A stretch of 32,376 nucleotides of DNA from Rhodopirellula bahusiensis (lineage in GTDB: Bacteria > Planctomycetota > Planctomycetia > Pirellulales > Pirellulaceae): NCBI RefSeq assembly GCF_002727185.1, contig NZ_NIZW01000048.1, forward strand, positions 1-32,376, in the 5' to 3' direction. The notes under the pieces were generated by a model. That model saw only the letters and a list, made by a program, of their open reading frames with translations, was not told the origin of the DNA and ran no database searches. Of this stretch, positions 1-6,800 are shown one piece after another. A program made the translations under genes and the position numbers. How positions within the stretch are numbered: the first letter of the stretch is position 1; every line of letters begins with the position of its first letter.

Positions 1-91
1 AACATCAACGCGTTTTCATTCAAGGAAACGGTTCTTTTTGGCCTGAGTGTACTGACGCTTGCAATGGCCGCTATTAAGGTGTTCCGTTCAA
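1..91. repeat. Left copy of 91-bp terminal overlap
   Basis: These 91 bases are identical to 32286-32376. A reading frame entering from the right end continues in frame through this copy to the stop at 163-165. This is best explained as assembly overlap of a circular molecule of about 32,285 bp, not as a biological terminal repeat. Confidence 0.9.
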
Positions 92-165
92 TTGACCATG
101 CTCGAAAACGTCAGCAAGTCGTTGGAAAAATCCCAATTGACCTACTGTCATTTACCACGGATTAG
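1..165 (+). CDS. C-terminal part of four-helix membrane protein split by the circular join
   Basis: This is the 3' end of a gene that begins at 31686 at the far right of the window. Joining the ends gives one uninterrupted frame of 254 residues that stops with TAG at 163-165. This part encodes residues 201-254, including the last predicted membrane helix (about 209-227, VLFGLSVLTLAMAAIKVF) and a short basic cytoplasmic tail. The next gene starts 9 bases after the stop, so the two are probably one operon. I do not recognise the family. The 91-bp overlap means residues 201-230 are present twice in the window. Confidence 0.7.
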   Translation, partial: NINAFSFKETVLFGLSVLTLAMAAIKVFRSIDHARKRQQVVGKIPIDLLSFTTD

Positions 166-174
166 GAGAATAGG

Positions 175-468
175 ATGCTTGCAGTACAGATTTTGGGCGC
201 CACAGTCGTCGGCGTTTTCGGTGCCTTAGTTCTCGACTGGATCACCAACCGCTTCGTGCTTCCAAGAATCTTCGGACGGTACGGCCTTGACCATGTTCTT
301 GAAGAGCATGGTCAGCAGTCATCGCTCCCAATCACCGATCAGAAAGAATCGGACGTGAGCACTGATTGCCCGTTGGTTAGTACGACTGAAGAACATCAAC
401 CGCAAAGCCTTTTTAGTTCGGGAAGTGGGAAATCAGAAAAAGGCTCATCGGTCCCCATAACGGCTTAA
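175..468 (+). CDS. Small single-helix membrane protein, unknown function
   Basis: This 97-residue protein starts at ATG 175, with AGGAG at 164-168 as a good ribosome binding site. Residues 2-22 are hydrophobic (LGATVVGVFGALVLDWI) and would form one membrane helix. A short basic stretch follows, then a polar Ser/Glu/Gln-rich tail that is probably disordered. It lies 9 bases downstream of the join-spanning membrane gene and ends 4 bases before the convergent gene at 473. The spacing and shared membrane character suggest that it acts with its upstream neighbour. No family is recognised. Confidence 0.6.
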   Translation: MLAVQILGATVVGVFGALVLDWITNRFVLPRIFGRYGLDHVLEEHGQQSSLPITDQKESDVSTDCPLVSTTEEHQPQSLFSSGSGKSEKGSSVPITA

Positions 469-472
469 CGCA

Positions 473-685
473 TTAGTTCCGACTCGGCGTCGACCAGATG
501 TTATCTGTTCCACGCCTATCATCGTCGTTGCGTTGCACTGGAACGAGGTAGGTCTCTTCTATGGTCTCGATCGAGTTGTCGGCTGCTTTTCCATCGATGT
601 AACAAAGATAGCCGCCGACGACGACGCTTGCCGTCCCCAGGACCAGCCCTTCGATACTGACGTTTTCAAAAAGTTCTTGTAGCAT
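473..685 (-). CDS. Small membrane protein downstream of parB
   Basis: This 70-residue protein is read from ATG at 685. A TTG at 718 would add 15 codons less one short in-frame stretch upstream, but ATG 685 has a clear AAGGAG seven bases upstream and is preferred. Residues about 10-27 (IEGLVLGTASVVVGGYLCYI) form one predicted membrane helix, followed by an acidic then polar tail. It lies 29 bases after the end of parB on the same strand, so it is probably the last gene of the parAB operon. No function can be assigned; a membrane protein in this position is unusual for a partition operon. Confidence 0.6.
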   Translation of the reverse strand: MLQELFENVSIEGLVLGTASVVVGGYLCYIDGKAADNSIETIEETYLVPVQRNDDDRRGTDNIWSTPSRN

Positions 686-714
686 TCCTTTGCTCCTTGT
701 TTTGTGGTTCTTGA

Positions 715-1608
715 TCAAGCAGCTTTGCTCCGACCGTCATTAGAAATCTGCTTGATCCACTGCTTCATCGCAGTAGCGATTTCAGCCTGCGTCACCTTCT
801 TTTTGGCAGTCACTTCAATTTTGATGCCGTCAATCGTGACTGACTTCTTGGTGCGAGGGGCGTTGGAAGCTCTGCCCGTTGTTTTGATTTTGACGGTTTC
901 CGAAACGGCGCCGAAGCTCTCCCCTGCTTTGTAGCGTTCGATCAATTCTGCCTGTTCGGCTTCATTTGGCAGACGCCACATTTGCCGAATAAGGCTTGGG
1001 GGAATGTCGCCCGTTGCCACATCTTCAAGAATGGCGGCGGGCAATTTGAGAAGCTTCACCGATCGCTGAACCTTGGTGTCACTTAAGCCGATTTCTTTGG
1101 CGATATCTTTGGCGGTTGCGGGCAATCCGGCGGCGGCGCGATCATCCATAATTTTTCTGAATGCTCGCGCTTCTTCAACCGGATTGAGATCCGCTCGGAT
1201 CAGGTTTTCAATGAGCTGTAGCTCGGTGATATCTGCGTCAGTCAATGCCCCTTCATGAATGACCGCTTCAAGTTCAGCGAAGCCCGCCATCTTCGCGGCG
1301 CGGTAACGACGCTCGCCCATCAAAATGATGTAGCGTCCATCCCCGCCTTCATTGGCGTCCCACCAAACGCGGATTGGTTGCTGTTGACCCTTGCTTGCCA
1401 AGCTATCGGCTAGCTCCTGCAATTCACCTTCATCGAATGTTTCGCGAACCTGTGGACGCGAGACGATGCGATTGAGATCAATCTTGGCAACATTCATCAT
1501 GCGGCGTTTGCCAACCGCGCGAGGTTCAATTTCAAAGGCGGCGTCCTGTCCCATCGTGGGTGCTCTGAAGTCTGAGTTATCGAACGTAAAACTGTCTGCT
1601 TTGGACAT
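715..1608 (-). CDS. parB: ParB-family partition protein
   Basis: This 297-residue ParB/RepB/Spo0J-family protein should bind the plasmid centromere and work with ParA in segregation. The N-terminal ParB domain includes GERRYRAAKMAG (98-109), the conserved arginine-rich box, and ENLIRADLNPVEEARAF (134-150), the second family box. Residues about 160-190 (TAKDIAKEIGLSDTKVQRSVK) form a helix-turn-helix that would read the DNA site. The C-terminal 60 residues are basic and probably dimerise. Its ATG overlaps the TAA of parA by one base (TAATG), with GGAG just upstream, so translation is coupled. The palindromic array at 2490-2730 upstream of parA is the likely target. Length and domain order are normal for the family. 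Confidence 0.95.
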   Translation of the reverse strand: MSKADSFTFDNSDFRAPTMGQDAAFEIEPRAVGKRRMMNVAKIDLNRIVSRPQVRETFDEGELQELADSLASKGQQQPIRVWWDANEGGDGRYIILMGERRYRAAKMAGFAELEAVIHEGALTDADITELQLIENLIRADLNPVEEARAFRKIMDDRAAAGLPATAKDIAKEIGLSDTKVQRSVKLLKLPAAILEDVATGDIPPSLIRQMWRLPNEAEQAELIERYKAGESFGAVSETVKIKTTGRASNAPRTKKSVTIDGIKIEVTAKKKVTQAEIATAMKQWIKQISNDGRSKAA

Positions 1609-2420
1609 TATGCTGCTCTCCTTTGCTGGCTGATGTTGGCGATCCGTCCCAAGAGTTCGGCGGCGAGTTGCACGGTGACTTTTGCGGCGGGTGTGCTGTT
1701 GTCGTAGTTGGTGATGGGCTTGCCCATTTGCTGGGCTTCGCTGATCGCAATCGTTTGCGGAACGACTGTGTCAAAAACGCGGTCGCGTTGAAGCCCGCGA
1801 AGATTGTCTTCGATCGCATCGTGAAGGCTAATCCGCGAGCGTCGTTGGCTTAGGAAGTAACCAAGGAACGTCAAACGATTGTTGACTTCGCGGGCGGCTG
1901 CAAGTTGCTTGTCTACGCCTGCGATTGCCTGCATGCTGAAACGCTCTGGCAGGATTGGCGAAACGGCGAACTGAACAGCGAGCAAACTCGCCCATGTCGG
2001 CATGTTGGAAACGTCCGGCGGACAGTCCAAAATGACGAAATCAAAATGCTCTGACGCTTCAGCAACGAAGTCTTGAAGTGAAAACTGCAGTTGTCCAAGC
2101 TTGTGCGGTTCAGGGTGGTTGTGTTTCTTCAAGTGCTCTGAGGCTGGCGTGAGAAACAGATTGTCGAATGCTGTTGGATGAACCAGGTCTTTCAAGGTCG
2201 GTTCACACGTGTCATCAAACAGGGCGGCGACGGTTTGGGATCGGTGAAGATCATGGACAGCTTCTGAACCAAGAAAGAATTTGGAAAGCGAGCTTTGCGG
2301 GTCAAGATCGACCAAGAGAACCTTCGCTCCTTGGCTTGCAAACACGTAACCGATATTCGTGACGGTGGTCGTCTTTCCGGTTCCTCCCTTGTTGGTGAAA
2401 ACGCAGATAGTTTTAGCCAT
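1608..2420 (-). CDS. parA: ParA-family partition ATPase
   Basis: This 270-residue MinD/ParA-type P-loop ATPase drives plasmid segregation together with ParB. The deviant Walker A motif KGGTGKTT is at residues 11-18, VDLDPQ (Walker A') at 37-42 and FDFVILDCPP (Walker B) at 126-135. The start is placed at ATG 2420 because GGAGG lies seven bases upstream and the protein then begins with the typical MAKTICVFTNKGG; a longer frame upstream would add an untypical leader. There is no N-terminal DNA-binding extension, as in small (type Ib-like) ParA proteins. It is coupled to parB through a one-base overlap. Confidence 0.95.
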   Translation of the reverse strand: MAKTICVFTNKGGTGKTTTVTNIGYVFASQGAKVLLVDLDPQSSLSKFFLGSEAVHDLHRSQTVAALFDDTCEPTLKDLVHPTAFDNLFLTPASEHLKKHNHPEPHKLGQLQFSLQDFVAEASEHFDFVILDCPPDVSNMPTWASLLAVQFAVSPILPERFSMQAIAGVDKQLAAAREVNNRLTFLGYFLSQRRSRISLHDAIEDNLRGLQRDRVFDTVVPQTIAISEAQQMGKPITNYDNSTPAAKVTVQLAAELLGRIANISQQRRAA

Positions 2421-2489
2421 TGGATGTCCTCCGTGATTGGGCTGGTGATAGCTGAGTGATCGGCCACAAGAGGGCAGGCGGATCACTTA

Positions 2490-2730
2490 GCGGCCACTGG
2501 CCGTTACAGTTTACGCAGGGCGTTTGACTGGTCAGCGGCCACTGGCCGCCATTCAAAAAACCCCGTTATTTACGGTGTCAGTGACGATGATGGCCGAAAC
2601 GGCCGAATCACTTAGACGTAAATTCAAGATGCCATGCGGAGGACGTCGATGGCAAGAAAAATCGTCGGCGGCCACTGGCCGTTGGGGATAAGCCTGTTGA
2701 TAGAACGCTCTAGCGGCCACTGGCCGCTAG
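2490..2730. repeat. parS: Centromere-like palindrome array (parS candidate)
   Basis: The 14-mer GCGGCCACTGGCCG occurs four times in the same orientation, with 13-bp cores at 2491-2503, 2536-2548, 2669-2681 and 2714-2726. Each is a near-perfect palindrome around a central C. The spacing is striking: 45 bp within each pair and 133 bp between the inner copies, with a related GGCCG-AAA-CGGCC element midway (2592-2604). The copy at 2714 is extended to a 21-bp palindrome (2710-2730). The array lies between parA and repA, where ParB sites are usually found. Binding by this ParB is inferred from position and symmetry only. A fifth copy lies at 7399-7413. Confidence 0.8.
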
Positions 2731-2736
2731 GCACGC

Positions 2737-4233
2737 TCACGCCTCGTCGGACGTGCTAAGAAGACGCAAAACGTGTGCTTCAATGATCGCGTCGTATCCA
2801 ACCTTTTTGATCGCCCCGACCTTCGGATTTCTCCGGTAAGCAACGGCATAGCTTTTGAACATGCCTTCGGGAGCATCTGCGATCGCTTGATCAATCAAGG
2901 TCTCGCGATCATTGGCTGACAACTTAGCGAGGTACGCGTTCACGCGAGCCTGTTGTTTCGCCTTGGCTTTGGCCTCGGCGTCAAGGCGATCTTGTTCTGC
3001 TTTGTCGCGTTGTGCCTTCGCTTCTTTGCGTTCCTTCATCGCCTGCATGACGCGTTTTGCCTCTGCTTCACGCTCTTGCTTTGGCTTGAAATTCTTTGGC
3101 GGGTCGTAGCTTTCCGTGATGGCTTTTCGCAAGTATCCACCCGGCCGACTTGGCGGGTTTTCGCCCGGGTCTGCAATCTTCCATTCGAGCACCTCGATTT
3201 GCAGCCGAATGTGATCGTTTTCGATGTCAGGGTTTTCGACCAACTCACGGGCGGTCGATGCGGTGACGCCGTGATCAACCAACGCTTTGACAAGCTGGCG
3301 ATTTTCACTGCGTTCTGCTTTGGAGCCGGGCAACGGCAAGACACCAATCGTTTCGCCGCCGACCTTCCTAAAATGAATGTCGTACACGCCGTGCCCGCGT
3401 TTGGTGAAACGCTCCTCCGGGGAAGCGTCTTCGATGAACCCGAGGTCAACCAGCTCCTTGATGGCTGGCTTCATCTTGTCTTTGATCTTGGATGGTGCGT
3501 AGTTGCGGCTCATCCCAACGTGCTCGAACGCGAGCGTTTGCAAATCGAAGGTGAGGGTGTTCCTGCGGTAGAACCGCTTGTCGAGAAAGCGATAGAGTTG
3601 TTTCGCGATCGGAAGCTGCAAATGGAAGAAATCAGCGAGGTTGAGACGCTTGATTGTTCCGCTCGTCACACTCTGGAAAAGCTCGTCCGATAGTCGCAAC
3701 GAGGAGAGGGGAAGCTCCAATTGCTTGGTGCGTCCGGAATGGTCGTTCAGCTCAAGCTTTGAGAAGAGATGAAAGCCCGTCAGCTTTCGCAAACGGTCTT
3801 CGCCTTTGTCCCACCACTGATCGTAGAATAACGTGGTGGACACCCATTTCTTGAGAGCTGTTTCAATGCGTTTGTAGTTCGCTCCGCTTTGCGTCCATCC
3901 GAGCAATTCGCACAGTTGATAGCGACTGAATGAGATCGTCTGGGATGTCAGATTGTGGGTTTGCTTGCCGATCAGGATGAGGGCAAAAAAAACGTCTGCA
4001 TCAACCACCGTGGGCAAGCCGTACTTTTCAGTCGCGACGATCTCGAATCTTCGATTGACCGTTCGGTTTCGTACCGTGTCTGAAAGCTCGGTTTCGTAAG
4101 TGAGGCTCGTTAGTCCCTTGGGGACACGTTGACCAAGATAGAAGAGGGGGAACTCGGCAAGGTTCAGCTCGTCCCGCCCTTGCGTGCGGTCAAACTTCTC
4201 AACCTCTTTGGTTGGTGCTACTGCTGTCGCCAT
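2737..4233 (-). CDS. repA: Plasmid replication initiator, RPA family (PF10134-like)
   Basis: This 498-residue initiator should bind the iterons just upstream of its gene and open the origin. The N-terminal segment RDELNLAEFPLFYLGQRVPK (about 20-39) followed by TSLTYE is the hallmark of the Replication initiator protein A family. Residues 70-290 carry the winged-helix-like region, with FFHLQLPIAKQLYRFLDKRF and a second helical domain. Residues about 385-440 are a highly charged Lys/Glu/Ala/Gln coiled-coil region, followed by a compact C-terminal tail. ATG 4233 has AGGGACG a few bases upstream. The promoter would lie in the AT-rich, repeat-bearing leader at 4260-4340, so autoregulation by RepA is likely. 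The stop is only seven bases from the last centromere palindrome. Confidence 0.92.
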   Translation of the reverse strand: MATAVAPTKEVEKFDRTQGRDELNLAEFPLFYLGQRVPKGLTSLTYETELSDTVRNRTVNRRFEIVATEKYGLPTVVDADVFFALILIGKQTHNLTSQTISFSRYQLCELLGWTQSGANYKRIETALKKWVSTTLFYDQWWDKGEDRLRKLTGFHLFSKLELNDHSGRTKQLELPLSSLRLSDELFQSVTSGTIKRLNLADFFHLQLPIAKQLYRFLDKRFYRRNTLTFDLQTLAFEHVGMSRNYAPSKIKDKMKPAIKELVDLGFIEDASPEERFTKRGHGVYDIHFRKVGGETIGVLPLPGSKAERSENRQLVKALVDHGVTASTARELVENPDIENDHIRLQIEVLEWKIADPGENPPSRPGGYLRKAITESYDPPKNFKPKQEREAEAKRVMQAMKERKEAKAQRDKAEQDRLDAEAKAKAKQQARVNAYLAKLSANDRETLIDQAIADAPEGMFKSYAVAYRRNPKVGAIKKVGYDAIIEAHVLRLLSTSDEA

Positions 4234-4369
4234 CGAAGCGTCCCTGCCTTCTTAGAAACCAAATTCAAAAGAAACAACAACATGGAAAACAGTTGTTGAG
4301 TCTTAAACAAAGGTTATAACAAAGGTTACAGTAAAACAAGCCTTTGGTGACAAAGGGTTTACGGCGACG

Positions 4370-4731
4370 AAGTATCCCCAGAACTCCGGTATTTTCGATC
4401 GAAAGTACCCCCAGCACTCCGGTATTGGGTGCCGGAAAGTATCCCTAGAACTCCGGTAAAACTACCCCCAGCACTCCGGTATTCTTTTCAAAGTACCCCC
4501 AGCACTCCGGTATTCCTTTTCTGAATGCTGGACTGAAAAACCAAGCCCTGAGCCACTGCTGAGAGTACGGCAAATGGCGTGGTTTTGCACGTGTTTTCAC
4601 GTGGGATACGCGAATGGCAGGCAAATGAATTGCAAACGAAATAATGTGGATTACGGCGACGAAAAAGGGATTTCCAAACTATCCCCAGCACTCCGGTATC
4701 CATTTCAAAGTGACCCCAGAGCAACGGTATT
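4370..4731. repeat. RepA iterons
   Basis: Units of about 22-24 bp share the core CCCCAGCACTCCGGTAT. Five lie close together at 4370-4393, 4403-4426, 4437-4460, 4460-4483 and 4491-4514. Two more lie beyond a 160-bp gap, at 4677-4700 and 4708-4731, the last being the most degenerate. Spacing is 31-34 bp except for one 23-bp step. All are in the same orientation. Unit length, near-uniform phasing and position next to the initiator gene mark them as initiator-binding iterons and not a CRISPR array. Confidence 0.9.
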
Positions 4732-4826
4732 TACCGTGCGAAACGCAATTTCAGACAGCGTGAGTAGGCAGGGCGGTTTCGTTCCGCCTTTTGGCTTTGA
4801 AGCATTGATCGGATGATGCATTTTGA

Positions 4827-4835
4827 TGTGGATAA
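4827..4835 (-). promoter_or_regulatory. DnaA box
   Basis: TGTGGATAA reads as TTATCCACA on the minus strand, an exact match to the DnaA consensus box. It lies about 95 bp beyond the last iteron, so host DnaA probably takes part in opening this origin. Confidence 0.75.
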
Positions 4836-4840
4836 CTCAT

Positions 4841-5214
4841 GAAACGAGGTTTCCTGAGTGGGTCTAACCTTCCCTCGGCCGGGTTTCCATCGCATTGGGA
4901 ACCCGCAGCCCTTCCGAATCACGAGGACGTGATTGCAGGCGGGATGCTGAAAAACGAAGGTCACATGCGTGCCAGTCGTCCTTGAAGAACGTCTGGCATG
5001 GTTCGCGGTGACGTTGAATACTCGATCGATGATCTCGCTCAAGGCGAAGATGCCTCCAGCTTGCCCCAAATCTCGACGCTGACGCGCTTGAATGGGATTT
5101 TCGACCCCGAGTGGGGTGAATGCATTGGAGGAGCCACAGACGCGTTCTGTGCCCGGAAAAGATTGACTTTTTCCCCATGCTGTGAGACTCTGGGGGGAAT
5201 GAGGAAACACGATC
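4841..5214. other. Non-coding stretch between origin and toxin-antitoxin operon
   Basis: I see no convincing gene here; the open frames on both strands have unusual composition and no ribosome binding site. It contains three inverted repeats: CGGGTTTCC/GGGAACCCG (4880-4888, 4897-4905), GTGCCAGTCGTC/AACGTCTGGCAT (4969-4980, 4988-4999, imperfect) and CACAGA/TCTGTG (5135-5140, 5146-5151). The last is about 65 bp upstream of the antitoxin start and could be its operator. A TTGACT at 5163-5168 could be a -35 element but no good -10 follows. Confidence 0.4.
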
Positions 5215-5463
5215 ATGACCATTGAATTAACACACGAAACAGAAACGCTCGCTCAAAAAGCGGCGATCACGCTCGGCTTTACCTCGGTTGCCGCCTTCAT
5301 CGAGCAAGCAATACGCGACAAGGCCGAAAGCGTCACGAAGACGGATGACGTGGTCGATGCTGATCAACAGATCGAGGCATTGCGGGCATTTGCCCAAAGC
5401 CACGATCCTGTCAGCCACTTTGTGGATGACAGCCGGGACAGCATCTATCCAGACCGCATCTGA
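5215..5463 (+). CDS. vapB: VapB-type antitoxin
   Basis: This 82-residue protein is the expected antitoxin for the PIN-domain toxin that follows. The first 40 residues (TIELTHETETLAQKAAITLG and on to FIEQAIRDKA) have the beta-helix-helix pattern of a ribbon-helix-helix DNA-binding domain. The acidic, aromatic-containing C-terminus (HFVDDSRDSIYPDRI) would be the toxin-binding segment. GAGGA lies about ten bases before ATG 5215. Its TGA overlaps the toxin ATG (TGATG), so the pair is translationally coupled, with the antitoxin first, as is usual. It would autorepress the operon, perhaps at the inverted repeat at 5135-5151. Confidence 0.8.
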   Translation: MTIELTHETETLAQKAAITLGFTSVAAFIEQAIRDKAESVTKTDDVVDADQQIEALRAFAQSHDPVSHFVDDSRDSIYPDRI

Positions 5464-5930
5464 TGCAGGTTCTATGCGACACGAATATTCTGGTACGTCT
5501 CGCGAATCCGGGTGATCCGAAGCACGATCTCACGCTCAATGCGTTGGCTCGCCTTAGCAAAGATGGCCATAAGCGGGTTTTGGTGCCTCAATGCCTCTAC
5601 GAGTATCACGTCGTTGTGACACGCCCTGTCCAAGACAATGGACTCGGCCTGAGTGGAACACGGGCGATCGCCGACATCGATCAACTGATTGCAATCAATC
5701 ACCTGATGGACGACGAGCCAGGAATTTTCCAGAAATGGAAATCAACCGTGGGGCAATTCAAGGTGATTGGCAAACAAGCTCACGATGCCCGGTTGGTCGC
5801 TGCGATGGATCATCATGGCCTGACATGTCTCCTGACCTTCAATGACAAGCACTTCAAACGCTTCACGCACTTGAGGATCGTCACGCCGGATGATGTTGTG
5901 AATGGTGGGCTGAGTGGGAAAGAGAAATGA
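5463..5930 (+). CDS. vapC: PIN-domain ribonuclease toxin, VapC-like
   Basis: This 155-residue PIN-domain protein is probably a metal-dependent RNase that cleaves RNA when not held by its antitoxin. The acidic residues expected in the active site are visible: D6 in CDTNILVRL, E47 in LYEYHV, D108 in AHDARLVA and D128 in TFNDKHF. Length is slightly above the usual 130-140 residues, with a short basic tail. The start overlaps the antitoxin stop and the stop overlaps the next gene's start (ATGA), so three genes are translated together. On a low-copy plasmid it would act as an addiction system. Confidence 0.88.
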   Translation: MQVLCDTNILVRLANPGDPKHDLTLNALARLSKDGHKRVLVPQCLYEYHVVVTRPVQDNGLGLSGTRAIADIDQLIAINHLMDDEPGIFQKWKSTVGQFKVIGKQAHDARLVAAMDHHGLTCLLTFNDKHFKRFTHLRIVTPDDVVNGGLSGKEK

Positions 5931-6310
5931 CACGCACAAGAGAGTTCAAAAACACAATCAAAGAGAAGGCAGACAACGATCCAGAGTTTCGCGTGTCGAT
6001 GCTTCGATCTGCCGTTGCTGCCTTTCTCAACGGCGAAGCAGCACTTGGACGGTTGACGCTTCGCGACTACGTCACCGCAACGATCGGTTTTGAAGGCTTG
6101 GCCAAAGGGCTTGGTGAATTCAAGCCGCAAAGCCTCATGCGAATGCTGAGCAAGGACGGCAATCCACGATCTGAAAACCTATCCGCCATCTTCGCTTACT
6201 TGCAAAAGCGCGAGGGTGTAGCACTCGATGTGGTCTCCGTTGACAATTCACGCTCCATCAACGTAAGCGGTCAGGGTGGACTCGACGTTGCCCACAGTAA
6301 CCACCCGTAG
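5927..6310 (+). CDS. HTH-like protein, third gene of the toxin-antitoxin operon
   Basis: This 127-residue protein is coupled to vapC through an ATGA overlap. Residues 40-95 (RLTLRDYVTATIGFEGLAKG, then SLMRMLSKDGNPRSENL and FAYLQKREGVALDV) match the helix-turn-helix pattern of the HigA-like/dnstrm_HI1420 antidote group, in which a GNP loop follows the recognition helix. It would therefore bind DNA and may co-repress the operon or act as a second antitoxin. The N-terminal helix is charged and the tail after residue 105 looks disordered. Three-gene vapB-vapC-HTH arrangements are uncommon. The function is inferred from motif and context only. Confidence 0.65.
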   Translation: MTRTREFKNTIKEKADNDPEFRVSMLRSAVAAFLNGEAALGRLTLRDYVTATIGFEGLAKGLGEFKPQSLMRMLSKDGNPRSENLSAIFAYLQKREGVALDVVSVDNSRSINVSGQGGLDVAHSNHP

Positions 6311-6429
6311 ACGAGGGTGTTGGTCAGGACGAGAACGACGATGACTTCAAGCGAAACGATACTTCGCCTTGACGGAGAATACCGTTTGCGAGTTAGGCGT
6401 AGGCGATGAGAGGGCGGTATCTTGATCAT
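6271..6429 (-). CDS. 52-residue single-helix membrane peptide
   Basis: This short minus-strand frame starts at ATG 6429 with an excellent AAGGAG at 6438-6443, eight bases upstream. The peptide has a strongly basic N-terminus (HRLRLTRKRYSPSRRS) and then one hydrophobic helix (VIVVLVLTNTLVYGWLLW), and stops at 6271. It overlaps the 3' end of the HTH gene by 40 bases in convergent orientation. Size and layout resemble type I toxin or stress peptides, but sequence similarity to a named one is not visible. The strong ribosome binding site is the main support. Confidence 0.45.
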   Translation of the reverse strand: MIKIPPSHRLRLTRKRYSPSRRSIVSLEVIVVLVLTNTLVYGWLLWATSSPP

Positions 6430-6534
6430 GGACACATCTCCTTGAAAAAAAGGAAAAGACGTGTCGCCGCCAGCTAATGCATAAGCGTTCAGATCCGAAA
6501 GTCAATGAAGCAAAAAGCATGTTTTCGGGGTCGC

Positions 6535-6602
6535 CAACCACATGTGGTTGTCACTCTTCTTTTCTATCACTACATGTAGTGATAGCGGGGTGGTGTCACC
6601 CC
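6535..6602. promoter_or_regulatory. Cluster of three phased palindromes
   Basis: Three inverted repeats lie in tandem: a perfect 16-bp palindrome at 6535-6550 (CAACCACATGTGGTTG), a perfect 22-bp palindrome at 6564-6585 with core CTACATGTAG, and GGGGTG-GTGT-CACCCC at 6587-6602. The first two share the centre ACATGT. Centres are 32 bp and then 20 bp apart, about three and two helical turns. This suggests operator sites for a dimeric regulator, possibly the HTH protein encoded upstream. Otherwise 6430-6720 shows nothing coding that I would support. Confidence 0.5.
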
Positions 6603-6720
6603 AATATAAGGGAGTTTTTTGACAATTTCAGCATCCCAGCAGACCAAAATTGCTTTTGCTTCCAACCTCGGAATTGCCGTTCCGGCTAGACAGTTGGTTT
6701 TGGCTTCGACTAGATCAGAG

Positions 6721-6760
6721 ACATTGGGGGTTCACCGAAGCCACGCCCCCAATGTTTTTG
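6721..6760 (+). terminator. Rho-independent terminator
   Basis: ACATTGGGGG (6721-6730) pairs with CCCCCAATGT (6746-6755), a 10-bp stem, and is followed directly by a T-tract. It would stop rightward transcription from the toxin-antitoxin side before it enters the convergent primase-like gene. Confidence 0.7.
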
Positions 6761-6800
6761 AGGCTGGCGAAGCCATGAGCAACGCTCACCATTCCAACAA

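Larger units (their letters stand above)
4260..4840. other. oriV: Putative replication origin (oriV)
   Basis: The region has the standard parts of an iteron origin. An AT-rich stretch (4260-4345) carries two 11-bp direct repeats, AACAAAGGTTA, at 4306-4316 and 4318-4328, a possible unwinding element. Seven iteron-like units follow (4370-4731). A perfect DnaA box, TGTGGATAA (reverse complement TTATCCACA), lies at 4827-4835, and a one-mismatch box, TGTGGATTA, at 4645-4653. The 13-mer TTACGGCGACGAA is repeated at 4359-4371 and 4651-4663. A 7-bp inverted repeat (CAACAAC/GTTGTTG, 4275-4281 and 4292-4298) sits in the repA leader and may be an operator. No gene is evident within the region. Confidence 0.85.

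Noticed and set aside
1..91. 91-bp end repeat as a phage-type direct terminal repeat
   Set aside because: There are no phage structural or terminase genes, the repeat is short, and it lies inside a gene whose frame continues across the join. Circular assembly overlap is simpler.
2953..3693. Plus-strand open frame of 246 codons
   Set aside because: It lies entirely antisense within repA, which has strong family motifs in its own frame.
4370..4731. Regularly spaced repeats that could be taken for a CRISPR array
   Set aside because: Repeats are 22-24 bp with 0-11 bp between close copies, too short for spacers, with no cas genes, and they lie at a replication origin beside repA. They are iterons.
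4731..5222. Minus-strand open frame of 163 codons
   Set aside because: It overlaps the origin and DnaA box, has no ribosome binding site, and its composition (many Cys, Arg, Ser, His) is not protein-like.
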